From: Micavibrio_C sp964577255
Lineage (GTDB): Bacteria; Pseudomonadota; Alphaproteobacteria; Micavibrionales; Micavibrionaceae
Direction: 5' to 3'
Assembly: GCA_964577255.1 (NCBI GenBank)
Contig: CAZNYM010000013.1
Span: forward strand, 1 to 39,756
Length of the DNA stretch: 39,756 bases
The position numbers and the translations under genes are program-made. Positions 1-6,791 of the stretch are shown one piece after another (the stretch's first letter is position 1; every line of letters begins with the position of its first letter). A model generated the notes under the pieces. The model searched no databases. It saw only the letters and a program-made list of their open reading frames with translations, and was not told where the DNA came from.

Positions 1-114
1 ATGCTCGGGGCAGTAGATGTGGACGTTCATGCCCAGGCGCGCGGCGGCGAGCGCACTCATGCGCCCCAGCTGCCCGCCGCCCAGAATGCCGATGGTCTTG
101 CGGTCGAGCTTCAT
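1..114 (-). CDS. purK: N5-carboxyaminoimidazole ribonucleotide synthase PurK (N-terminal part, cut by window edge)
   Basis: Only the first 38 codons lie in the window; the gene runs off the left edge. The visible start carries the glycine-rich loop typical of the PurK N-terminal ATP-grasp pre-domain (IGILGGGQLGRM), followed by a helix and the strand NVHIY. PurK converts 5-aminoimidazole ribonucleotide, ATP and bicarbonate to N5-CAIR in purine synthesis. Its ATG overlaps the stop codon of purE by four bases (ATGA), so the two genes are probably translationally coupled and form the usual purE–purK pair. Assignment rests on the motif and on the purE neighbour. Confidence 0.9.
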   Translation of the reverse strand, partial: MKLDRKTIGILGGGQLGRMSALAAARLGMNVHIYCPEH

Positions 115-605
115 GAGGAGAGAGGTGTCTGCGCCACAGCCTGCGTCTGCGTGGCGCGAAACTCATCAAGCCGCGCGGCCAGGGCGCTGTCGTGCAGGGC
201 CAGGATGGCAGCAGCCAGCAGGCCTGCATTTTTGGCGCCTGCAGGACCGACGGCAAGCGTGCCGACGGGAATGCCGCCCGGCATCTGCGCGATGGATAAC
301 AGGCTGTCTAGCCCCTTGAGCGCCTTGCTTTCGACCGGTACGCCCAGGACGGGCAGGGGCGTGAGGCTGGCCGCCATGCCGGGCAGATGCGCGGCGCCGC
401 CGGCGCCGGCGATGATGACCTGCAGGCCGCGGTCGCGTGCGGCGCGGGCGTATTCGTAAAGCCGGTCGGGCGTGCGGTGGGCGGATACGATCTGGGTTTC
501 GTGCGGCACATTCAGTTGCTCGAGAACGGCGGCCGCTTCCTTCATGGTGTCCCAATCCGATTGCGAACCCATGATGATGCCGACGAGGGGGGGTGTTTGC
601 GTCAT
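111..605 (-). CDS. purE: N5-carboxyaminoimidazole ribonucleotide mutase PurE
   Basis: PurE moves the carboxyl group of N5-CAIR to carbon 4 to give CAIR, the step after PurK in de novo purine synthesis. The 164-residue length fits class I PurE. The phosphate-binding GSQSDW motif is at residues 13-18 and the SAHRTPD motif at 41-47, where His43 corresponds to the catalytic histidine. The glycine-rich GAGGAAHLPGM segment and the PVGTLA(V) segment near residue 115 are also family hallmarks. The gene lies between a DUF465 gene upstream (stop and start codons share one base) and purK downstream (ATGA overlap). No strong ribosome binding site is seen, so it probably depends on coupling to the upstream gene. 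Confidence 0.97.
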   Translation of the reverse strand: MTQTPPLVGIIMGSQSDWDTMKEAAAVLEQLNVPHETQIVSAHRTPDRLYEYARAARDRGLQVIIAGAGGAAHLPGMAASLTPLPVLGVPVESKALKGLDSLLSIAQMPGGIPVGTLAVGPAGAKNAGLLAAAILALHDSALAARLDEFRATQTQAVAQTPLSS

Positions 606-805
606 CAGGCGATGATATCAGGCAGCAGGCTGCTTTCAACCTTCTGGATGGCGTCCTTGAGGGCGAGCTTGCGCTTCTTCAGGCGGTTGAGCTGCAGGAA
701 GTCGATCGGCTGCTTGCTCATCAGCACGGCGATGACTTCGTCCAGATCGCGGTGCTCCTGCTTGAGCTCGGCGAGCTTTTCGCGCAGTTCGTCTTCGTCT
801 TCCAT
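605..805 (-). CDS. DUF465 (YdcH-like) small helical protein
   Basis: This 66-residue, highly charged protein begins MEDEDELREKL and is almost entirely predicted helix. Its pattern (leucine repeat, central HRDLDEVI, then a basic LKKRKLALKD segment) is that of the DUF465/YdcH family, common and usually short in Proteobacteria. No biochemical role is established for the family. I place the start at the ATG at 805; a longer reading from 889 would add an unrelated stretch running into the promoter region. It is the first gene before purE and overlaps it by one base, so it is probably co-transcribed with purE–purK. Confidence 0.85.
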   Translation of the reverse strand: MEDEDELREKLAELKQEHRDLDEVIAVLMSKQPIDFLQLNRLKKRKLALKDAIQKVESSLLPDIIA

Positions 806-971
806 GGTGGAAACGGCTCTCAGACACTCTGAAAGGTTAAAAATCTGACCTTGACTATGGTAACAGATAATCCGTTGTTTGATAAGCATAAATTCTTATG
901 CTGGAATAAGCGTTTAAATTTGCTCGGTCCTTGTGTAGTCTTGGGCGTTATCCCGAGCGGTGAGTGGAATT
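806..971. promoter_or_regulatory. Divergent promoter region between DUF465–purEK and pfk, with inverted repeat
   Basis: This 166-base AT-richer spacer separates two divergent transcription units, so promoters for both should lie here. It contains a perfect 7-base inverted repeat with a 4-base loop at 885-902 (AGCATAA / TTATGCT). On the minus strand TTATCA, 17 bases, then TACCAT (about 855-883) is a possible sigma-70 promoter for DUF465–purE. On the plus strand TTGATA near 880 could be a -35 element overlapping the repeat. These are visual matches with only partial consensus agreement. Confidence 0.35.
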
Positions 972-2054
972 ATGACCAAGAAAAGAATAGGAATCCTGAC
1001 CAGTGGCGGCGATTGCGCCGGCCTGAATGCCGTCATTCGCGCGGCCGTTCACCGGGCGCACCGGCTGGGGTGGGAGACGGTGGGCATCCTGAACGGCACG
1101 GCCGGGCTGCTGAAGGATCCGCCGGCCTGCCGCACCCTGACGCCGCGCGATGTCGACAGTTACGTCATGCGCATGGGCGGCACGATCCTGGGGACCACCA
1201 ACAAGGGCAATCCGTTTTCCTTTCCGATGGCGGACGGATCGAGCAAGGATCTCTCCGGCAAGATCATCGACGGCTTCCGCGCGCTGGGTCTGGACGCGAT
1301 TATCGGCATCGGCGGCGACGGCAGCTTCGCCATTCTGAAAAAACTGGTCGAGCAGGGGGACATCAACCTGGTTGGCGTGCCCAAGACCATCGACAACGAT
1401 ATCGGCATGACCGAAACCTCGATCGGTTTCGATACTGCCGTGGCGGTGGCGACCGAGGCGCTTGACCGCCTGCAGCCGACGGCGGCCAGCCACGACCGCG
1501 TAATGATCCTTGAAGTGATGGGCCGCGACGCCGGCCACATCGCGCTTGCCGCCGGGATAGCGGGTGGCGCGGATGTCATCCTGGTGCCCGAGGTGGCGTA
1601 CAAGCTCGAGCATATCGCCGCCAAGATCAAGGCGGTGAAGGATTCCGGGCGCAATTTCGCACTCGTGGTCGTGTCCGAGGCGGTGAAGACGCCCGAAGGC
1701 TCGAAGCTCGAGATGGAATATGCCGGCGGCGAAAAGCGCTACGGCGGCATCGGTAATTTCCTTGGCGCCAAGATCGCCGAGATGACCGGATCGGAAACCC
1801 GCGTTACCGTGCTGGGTCACGTCCAGCGCGGCAGCCAGCCGACCTACAGCGACCGCCTGCTGGCCTCGGCCTTCGGGGTCAAGGCGGTGGACCTGATCAA
1901 GGAAGGCAAATTCGGCCGGATGGTCGCGTGGTCGAACCGCCAGGTGATCGACGTGGCGATCGAGGACGCGATCAAAGCCTATCAGCAGATCGACCTCGAC
2001 GGCGCTCTGGTCCATACCGCCCGCGCTTTGGGCATATCGCTGGGGGATCAGTAA
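972..2054 (+). CDS. pfkA: 6-phosphofructokinase
   Basis: The enzyme phosphorylates fructose 6-phosphate to the 1,6-bisphosphate in glycolysis. The 360-residue protein has the N-terminal nucleotide loop ILTSGGDCAGLN (residues 8-19), GGDGS (114-118), the catalytic PKTIDND (137-143, Asp141 as base), the MGRDAGH segment for substrate binding and the LGHVQRG segment. Gly117 occupies the position where ATP-dependent enzymes have Gly and pyrophosphate enzymes have Asp. Lys138 occupies the position where E. coli PfkA has Gly and pyrophosphate and actinobacterial-type enzymes have Lys. ATP is therefore the likelier donor, but the signature is mixed. The ATG at 972 is preferred over an upstream GTG at 960. 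Only 6 bases separate it from the next gene. Confidence 0.93.
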   Translation: MTKKRIGILTSGGDCAGLNAVIRAAVHRAHRLGWETVGILNGTAGLLKDPPACRTLTPRDVDSYVMRMGGTILGTTNKGNPFSFPMADGSSKDLSGKIIDGFRALGLDAIIGIGGDGSFAILKKLVEQGDINLVGVPKTIDNDIGMTETSIGFDTAVAVATEALDRLQPTAASHDRVMILEVMGRDAGHIALAAGIAGGADVILVPEVAYKLEHIAAKIKAVKDSGRNFALVVVSEAVKTPEGSKLEMEYAGGEKRYGGIGNFLGAKIAEMTGSETRVTVLGHVQRGSQPTYSDRLLASAFGVKAVDLIKEGKFGRMVAWSNRQVIDVAIEDAIKAYQQIDLDGALVHTARALGISLGDQ

Positions 2055-2060
2055 CCGCCG

Positions 2061-2591
2061 ATGCTTTACGTTCAGCAGTCCCTGAGCCCCAACGAAGAAA
2101 TCGTCCATATCGGGCATTTTCACTGGATGTACACGGTCAAAGCCATCTTCGCCATCCTCTGGGGCATTATCGGCTGCGTGATGGTGATCGTGGGGGCGTT
2201 TTACGCGCAGGATTACCTGATGGGCGGGTTCCGGGCCCAGGGCGCGCTCGACCGTATCCAGGAGCTGCATCCCGGGATCCGCATCGGCGCGTTCTTCGTC
2301 TTTCTGTTCGGCATCCTGCGCTTCGCCCAGATGATGATCACCAAGGCGACGACGGAAATCGCCATCACGACATCGCGCCTGATCTACAAGCGCGGCCTGG
2401 TCGCCCGCTATGTCGGAGAGATGAGCATTGACCGGATCGAGGGCGTGAACGTGCTGCAGAGCGTTCTGGGCCGCCTGTTCGGCTATGGCCGCATCATGGT
2501 GCGCGGAATGGGCGTGGGCGAGGTGATCCTGCCGCCGCTCTCGAACCCTGTCGCCTTCCGCCGCGCGATCGAGAAAGCGAGGACGTTATGA
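2061..2591 (+). CDS. Membrane protein with bacterial PH domain (bPH2, YdbS-like), first of a pair
   Basis: This 176-residue protein has two hydrophobic segments (about residues 27-52 and 73-93) with a short polar loop between them. A bPH2-type beta domain follows: ITTSRLIYKRGLVARYVGE, then IDRIEGVNVLQS and GRIMVRGMG. The pattern 'local default strand, tryptophan/tyrosine-free loop, V-LGRLFGYGRI' is typical of PF03703 proteins, which are membrane-anchored with a cytoplasmic PH fold. Their specific function is mostly unknown. The gene starts 6 bases after pfk and overlaps the next, related gene by four bases (ATGA), so the three are likely co-transcribed. Confidence 0.8.
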   Translation: MLYVQQSLSPNEEIVHIGHFHWMYTVKAIFAILWGIIGCVMVIVGAFYAQDYLMGGFRAQGALDRIQELHPGIRIGAFFVFLFGILRFAQMMITKATTEIAITTSRLIYKRGLVARYVGEMSIDRIEGVNVLQSVLGRLFGYGRIMVRGMGVGEVILPPLSNPVAFRRAIEKARTL

Positions 2592-3196
2592 CCGACAATC
2601 CCCCCCTGAAGGCGCCGGCGCGCAAGCCCGCCGTACCCAAGACGCTCAAGAAAGCCGCGGGCGCGGGGCTGGCCGCCGCGCTCGGCCCGTCGCCTTCGGC
2701 CGAGGCAGCGATGAAGGATATGCTGATGCCGGGGGAAAAGATCCTGCGCGTGGCGCGGATCAGCCCCGGCATTTATTGGAAGGGCATCGTCGTGTTCGCC
2801 TTCGCCGTCATCGTCATGCTCAAGGCGTTCATGCTGGGCGCGTTTTTCATGTTCGTCAGCCTGCTGATGCTTTCGACCGCCTACCTGACCAAATATTTCC
2901 TGGTGCTGGCCGCCACCGACAAGCGGATCATGATTCGCCACGGCATCATCAATCTCGACACGGTGCAGTTCCGCTACAACAAGGTTGAAAGCGTGGAGCT
3001 GGCCCGCACCATCGTCGGCCAGATCATGGGTTACGCGAGCGTCGTTATCACCGGCACCGGCAGCCGGATCATGGTGGTGCCGTTCGTGGCGGATGCCAAC
3101 GCCTTCCGCGCCGCCATCAACCAGATCCTGTTCGACCTGGACGAGCGCGAATCCGGCACGGCTGCCAAGCCCGCCGATGCCTCTAAGGACGGCTGA
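2588..3196 (+). CDS. Membrane protein with bacterial PH domain (bPH2), second of a pair
   Basis: This 202-residue protein resembles its upstream neighbour in plan: two adjacent hydrophobic segments (about residues 60-98) followed by a bPH2 domain (about 104-190) with the same landmarks, namely a TDKRIMIRHGII strand pair, a VESVEL segment and VGQIMGYASVVITGTG. It differs in having a positively charged, Ala/Pro-rich N-terminal tail of about 40 residues and a short polar C-terminal tail. The ATGA overlap with the preceding gene suggests coupled synthesis and perhaps a heteromeric membrane complex; that is inference. Function unknown. Confidence 0.8.
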   Translation: MTDNPPLKAPARKPAVPKTLKKAAGAGLAAALGPSPSAEAAMKDMLMPGEKILRVARISPGIYWKGIVVFAFAVIVMLKAFMLGAFFMFVSLLMLSTAYLTKYFLVLAATDKRIMIRHGIINLDTVQFRYNKVESVELARTIVGQIMGYASVVITGTGSRIMVVPFVADANAFRAAINQILFDLDERESGTAAKPADASKDG

Positions 3197-3387
3197 AAGG
3201 TCGGGTTTTCCCCTGGATTCTTGCGGCGAGCCTATTTTCCCGTATTTGCTTTTGTATTATTATCATGATGTAACAAATCCGCCTCTTCCCGGGGGCAATC
3301 GTTAACATCATCTGTCTCGTAATAACGCTCTCTTAATTTATTTGGCGCATTATGTAAGGACCTGGAAGCCTTTAGCTGGGGCCATTC

Positions 3388-5145
3388 ATGCCGGAATATC
3401 AGACCCATAAGACCGTATTGACCGCCCGCCGCCTGGCCGTTTTTGTGCTGGTGCTCGGGTTGTTTTCACTGGTCGGGGTGTCGGGCATCGCCCAGGCCCA
3501 GCGCCTGGGGGGCGGGGTCGAGCGCCTGTTCGCGCCGGGGCTGATGAAATACGCCTCTTACAGCGAAGGACTGGCCCGCCGCGAGATAGCCTCCGCCGCG
3601 CTTGAGAATGCCGCCGCCATCGAAGCCTTTTACGCCAGCCGCGGCCACGAGCCGCTTTGGACCGGCAGCCGCCGCCAGTTGCAGCAGGCGCGCGCGGTGA
3701 TCGCGTTCCTGGAGGATTCGTGGACGCACGGCCTCAATCCCGAACAGTATCATGTCGATACCCTGAACACGCTGATGGAAGATCCCGAGGGCAACAAACC
3801 TGCGCTTGAACTGGTGCTGACCGACGCCGTGACCCGCTACGGCCAGGACATCACCGGCATGCGCGTCGATCCGCGCGCCATCCGCCAGCGGGCGCAGTAC
3901 TGGCGCGCGCCGCTGACGCCCCGCGAAGTGCTCGACACCGTCGAGGCGAGCGCGGAGAGCGCCGTCGCCGCCCTCAAGAGCCTGGCGCCGCAGAACGAGT
4001 TATACAGGCGCCTGCGCCAGGAGATGACGCGGCTGTACGCGCAGCGCGAAACGGAGACGCAGGCCGGCAAGGTGGCGTTCGGGCACCGTACGTTCTATCC
4101 CGGCGACCATCACCGCGACGTGCCGGCGCTGCGGGCGCGACTCCATGTTTCCCATGATTCCGATTACGGCCCCGAAAGCCTTTACGACGACAGGCTGGCG
4201 CAGGCGGTGATGAAGTTCCAGGCGGAAAACGGCCTGGCGCCCGATGGCGTGATAGGGCAGAAGACCCTGGCGCTGCTCAACCGCGGCGTCGAGGAACGCA
4301 TCGAGCAGGTCGTGGCCAACATGGAGCGTTTGCGCTGGCAGGACGACGAGAAACCCGACCGCTATATCCTGGTGAACATACCGGAGCAGAAACTCTGGGC
4401 GGTGGAGCATGGCCGCGAGGCCTTCCAGATGCCGGTGATTGTCGGCCGCCCCGGCCGCCCGACCATGTCCTTCACCACGATGATCGAGGGCGTGCGCTTC
4501 AATCCGCGCTGGACGGTGCCCATGACCATCAAGACCAAGGATTTCCTGCCCAAGCTGCAGGAGGATCCGGCCTATCTCAGCGAAAAGGGCATCGAGATAT
4601 ATAAGGGCACGGGCGCCGATCGTGTCACGGTCGATCCGCAGTCGGTCGACTGGAGCAAAGTCACCGCTGCCGAGATGAGGGACATGCGGATGGTTCAACC
4701 CAGCGGCGCCCAGAACGCCCTTGGCCGGGTGCGGGTGCTGATGCCCAACGATTATGACATTTATCTGCACGACACCAACACGCCGGAATATTTCAACGAG
4801 GACGACCGGGCGCTGAGCTCGGGCTGCATCCGCCTGTCCGAGCCGGAGAAGGTTGCGGCCTTCATCCTGCGGCCCAACCAGGACTGGTCGGAGCAAAAGA
4901 TGCAAAATGCCATCCAGAGTGGTAAAATGAAGGAGGTACAGGCCGAACAGCCGCTTCCTGTCATTATCGTGTACCAAAGCATCTGGCTGGGAGAGGGCGG
5001 CCGCCTGGTATACGGCCCCGATATCTACAAGCAGGACAGCCGACTCGTGAAGGCGCTGCAGGCCGCTAATGATTACCATATTCCGAGCGACTCACCATCG
5101 CGGCTGGCCCGGGATATGACTATGAAAAAACAGCAATTTAACTAA
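3388..5145 (+). CDS. L,D-transpeptidase, YcbB/LdtD type, with peptidoglycan-binding domain
   Basis: This 585-residue exported or membrane-anchored enzyme should form 3-3 crosslinks in peptidoglycan. A hydrophobic signal segment spans about residues 14-37 and ends in an AQA-like site. A helical domain of the LdtD-like scaffold follows, then a PG_binding_1 repeat (about 245-305, with FQAENGLAPDGVIGQKT). The YkuD catalytic domain begins near residue 325 (ILVNIPEQKLW). The active-site signature is visible: His461 in LHDTN and Cys480 in SSGCIRLSEPE. Length and domain order match the large LdtD group. It stands alone with a 190-base upstream spacer and is followed by a gene for a second murein enzyme. 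Confidence 0.93.
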   Translation: MPEYQTHKTVLTARRLAVFVLVLGLFSLVGVSGIAQAQRLGGGVERLFAPGLMKYASYSEGLARREIASAALENAAAIEAFYASRGHEPLWTGSRRQLQQARAVIAFLEDSWTHGLNPEQYHVDTLNTLMEDPEGNKPALELVLTDAVTRYGQDITGMRVDPRAIRQRAQYWRAPLTPREVLDTVEASAESAVAALKSLAPQNELYRRLRQEMTRLYAQRETETQAGKVAFGHRTFYPGDHHRDVPALRARLHVSHDSDYGPESLYDDRLAQAVMKFQAENGLAPDGVIGQKTLALLNRGVEERIEQVVANMERLRWQDDEKPDRYILVNIPEQKLWAVEHGREAFQMPVIVGRPGRPTMSFTTMIEGVRFNPRWTVPMTIKTKDFLPKLQEDPAYLSEKGIEIYKGTGADRVTVDPQSVDWSKVTAAEMRDMRMVQPSGAQNALGRVRVLMPNDYDIYLHDTNTPEYFNEDDRALSSGCIRLSEPEKVAAFILRPNQDWSEQKMQNAIQSGKMKEVQAEQPLPVIIVYQSIWLGEGGRLVYGPDIYKQDSRLVKALQAANDYHIPSDSPSRLARDMTMKKQQFN

Positions 5146-5159
5146 ATTTTTCAGTACAT

Positions 5160-5315
5160 TATAGCTCGATCTTGAAGGCCTGTGGGTGAATGACCTACAC
5201 TCGCCTTGTCGGGGGTTTACTTGCCCCTGGAAACGCTTTACTCCTTCAATCCTCGTAGACAGGCTGCCGGGAAACAGGGCAGCGCAGAGCAAGGCCGATA
5301 GGAATCAAGATCAAT
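5160..5315 (+). ncRNA. Candidate structured RNA between ldt and the mepK-like gene
   Basis: The 242-base spacer after the transpeptidase gene contains a nested set of complementary segments. An outer stem pairs 5168-5175 (GATCTTGA) with 5305-5312. Inside it lie a hairpin 5181-5187/5193-5199 (TGTGGGT with ACCTACA, one G-U), a stem 5203-5208/5290-5295 (GCCTTG with CAAGGC), a GGGG/CCCC hairpin (5212-5215/5224-5227) and a perfect hairpin 5263-5268/5278-5283 (GCTGCC with GGCAGC). Between the last two lies an unpaired pyrimidine-rich stretch with ACTCCTTC, complementary to a ribosome binding site. A TATAGC -10-like element is at 5160-5165. There is no clear intrinsic terminator, so it could be a small RNA or a 5' leader of the next gene. 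Strand and ends are tentative. I could not match it to a known family. Confidence 0.45.
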
Positions 5316-5387
5316 GGAGATTTCCCGCGCCGTAACAAGAAGAAATCTTGGAAGTCCGTCTTAAACAACAGAAGGTATGCCTCGTAA

Positions 5388-6002
5388 ATGTTCTCCCCGC
5401 ATGACGCCACGAAGGCGGTTCCCGCATTGGCGGGTCAGCTTTCCCGCCGCGATTTGCTGAAAACAGGAATTCTGGGCGCCGCCGGCCTGGTGGCCGGGAG
5501 CGCCGCCGGGCTGCTGCCGGTTTCCGCCGAAGCCGCCACTTTCAGGATGCCGGGCACCGGCTCGTTCGAAGTCCGCTTCCACAACTCCCACACCGACGAA
5601 CGCTTTTCAGGCACCTACCGGGTGGGGGACAAGTATCTTCCCGACGCGTTCGAGGAGATCAACCACCTGCTGCGCGATTTCCGCTCAGGCGAGGTGTTTC
5701 CAATCGATCCCCGCGTGATCGACATTCTCTACTCGGTCCAGAACAAGCTGGATACCCGCCGGCCTATCGAGATCCTGTCCGGCTACCGCTGCCCTAAGAC
5801 CAACGCCATGCTGCGCGAAGCCAGCGGCGGCGTGGCCCGCAACTCCATGCACCTGACCGGCCAGGCCGTCGATTTCCGTCTGCCGGGCTATTCGACCCGC
5901 GGCCTGCGCGACATCGCCCGCGGCCTGCGCGCCGGCGGCGTGGGGTATTACCCGCGAAGCAACTTCGTGCATGTCGACACGGGCAAGTTCCGCACCTGGT
6001 AA
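5388..6002 (+). CDS. Tat-exported YcbK/MepK-type murein endopeptidase (DUF882, M15 fold)
   Basis: The 204-residue protein has a twin-arginine signal (SRRDLLK, Arg20-Arg21, then a hydrophobic stretch to about residue 45 and an AEA site). Its mature part is a DUF882/peptidase M15A domain. The zinc ligands are visible as His155 and Asp162 in NSMHLTGQAVDF and His195 in FVHVDTG; the SGYRCPKTN loop near 131-139 is also typical. E. coli MepK (YcbK) of this family cleaves 3-3 crosslinks made by L,D-transpeptidases. Its position just after an LdtD-like gene fits a paired making/cutting role, which is inference. A purine-rich AGAAGG lies 13 bases before the ATG. Confidence 0.9.
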   Translation: MFSPHDATKAVPALAGQLSRRDLLKTGILGAAGLVAGSAAGLLPVSAEAATFRMPGTGSFEVRFHNSHTDERFSGTYRVGDKYLPDAFEEINHLLRDFRSGEVFPIDPRVIDILYSVQNKLDTRRPIEILSGYRCPKTNAMLREASGGVARNSMHLTGQAVDFRLPGYSTRGLRDIARGLRAGGVGYYPRSNFVHVDTGKFRTW

Positions 6003-6011
6003 GGGGGCGTC

Positions 6012-6758
6012 TTGGAACAGTGGCGCGATCAGGGGATCATCCTTTCCGCCCGCGCCCACGGTGAAAACGGCGCCGTCATCACCCTTTTGACCGAAAACAA
6101 CGGCCGCCACGCCGGTTACGTGCGCGGCGCCCATTCTTCCCGCAACAGAGGTCTGATCCAGCCCGGCAATCTCGTCGCCGCGCAGTGGTCGTCGCGCGTG
6201 GCCGACGGCCTGGGCGCCTATGATCTCGAGCTGGCGCTGCCTCTCGCGGCGCCGGTGCTGGGCGATGGGCTGCGCCTGCAGGCGCTTTTGTCCGCCTGCA
6301 GCCTATGCGAGGCCGCTGTACCCGAGCGCGAGGGACAACCCGCCCTGTTTCATGGCCTGCGCGTCCTGCTCGAAACCCTGCAGGGGGATGTGTGGGGTCC
6401 CGCCTACGTGATGTGGGAGATCGCCCTGCTGCGTGAGCTCGGGTTCGGCATGGATATCTCAAGCTGCGCCCTGGGTGGCGACGCCGAGACCCTGAGCCAT
6501 ATTAGCCCCAAATCGGGCCGGGCGGTCAGCGCGGCGCGGGCGCGGCCCTATCTCGACAAGCTGATCGCCCTGCCGCAGTTCCTGCAGCCCGCGGGCGGCG
6601 GCGGGGACGAGGCCGATGTACGCCAGGGCCTGGTCATGACCGGGCATTTTCTCGAACAGTGGGTTTTCGCCCACCACAGCAGCGGCGTGCCCGAGCCCCG
6701 CCTGCGTTTTGCCGAGAAATATGCGGCCAATGTCACGCAAAACGGCATGGTCGCTTGA
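6012..6758 (+). CDS. recO: DNA repair protein RecO
   Basis: RecO works with RecR (and RecF) to load RecA onto SSB-coated single-stranded DNA and to anneal strands. The 248-residue protein shows the N-terminal OB-fold opening (DQGIILSARAHGENGAVITLLTE) and the YVRGAHSSRNRGLIQPGN segment, followed by the helical C-terminal domain with the LLRELGFGMD motif near residues 139-148. The start codon is TTG at 6012, chosen because AAGGGGG sits right before it (6001-6007) and no ATG matches the family start. The purine run overlaps the end of the previous gene's stop codon. parC follows 33 bases later, a common alphaproteobacterial pairing. Confidence 0.94.
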   Translation: MEQWRDQGIILSARAHGENGAVITLLTENNGRHAGYVRGAHSSRNRGLIQPGNLVAAQWSSRVADGLGAYDLELALPLAAPVLGDGLRLQALLSACSLCEAAVPEREGQPALFHGLRVLLETLQGDVWGPAYVMWEIALLRELGFGMDISSCALGGDAETLSHISPKSGRAVSAARARPYLDKLIALPQFLQPAGGGGDEADVRQGLVMTGHFLEQWVFAHHSSGVPEPRLRFAEKYAANVTQNGMVA

Positions 6759-6791
6759 ATTTCCGCGCTGATCCTTTAAAAAGACAGCATT

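Noticed and set aside
948..2270. 440-codon minus-strand frame opposite pfk
   Set aside because: Antisense shadow of the clearly recognisable phosphofructokinase gene; His/Asp/Arg-rich product with no family features.
5062..5085. AAND-type residues resembling a tmRNA tag near the end of the transpeptidase gene
   Set aside because: They are in frame inside the transpeptidase coding sequence, with no tRNA-like acceptor or tag stop codon nearby; coincidence.
5160..5315. Assignment of the structured spacer to 6S RNA, SRP RNA or a cobalamin riboswitch
   Set aside because: The branched layout is not the rod-like 6S form, the SRP GGAAG-type tetraloop core is missing, and the cobalamin box motifs are absent. 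Kept only as an unclassified candidate.
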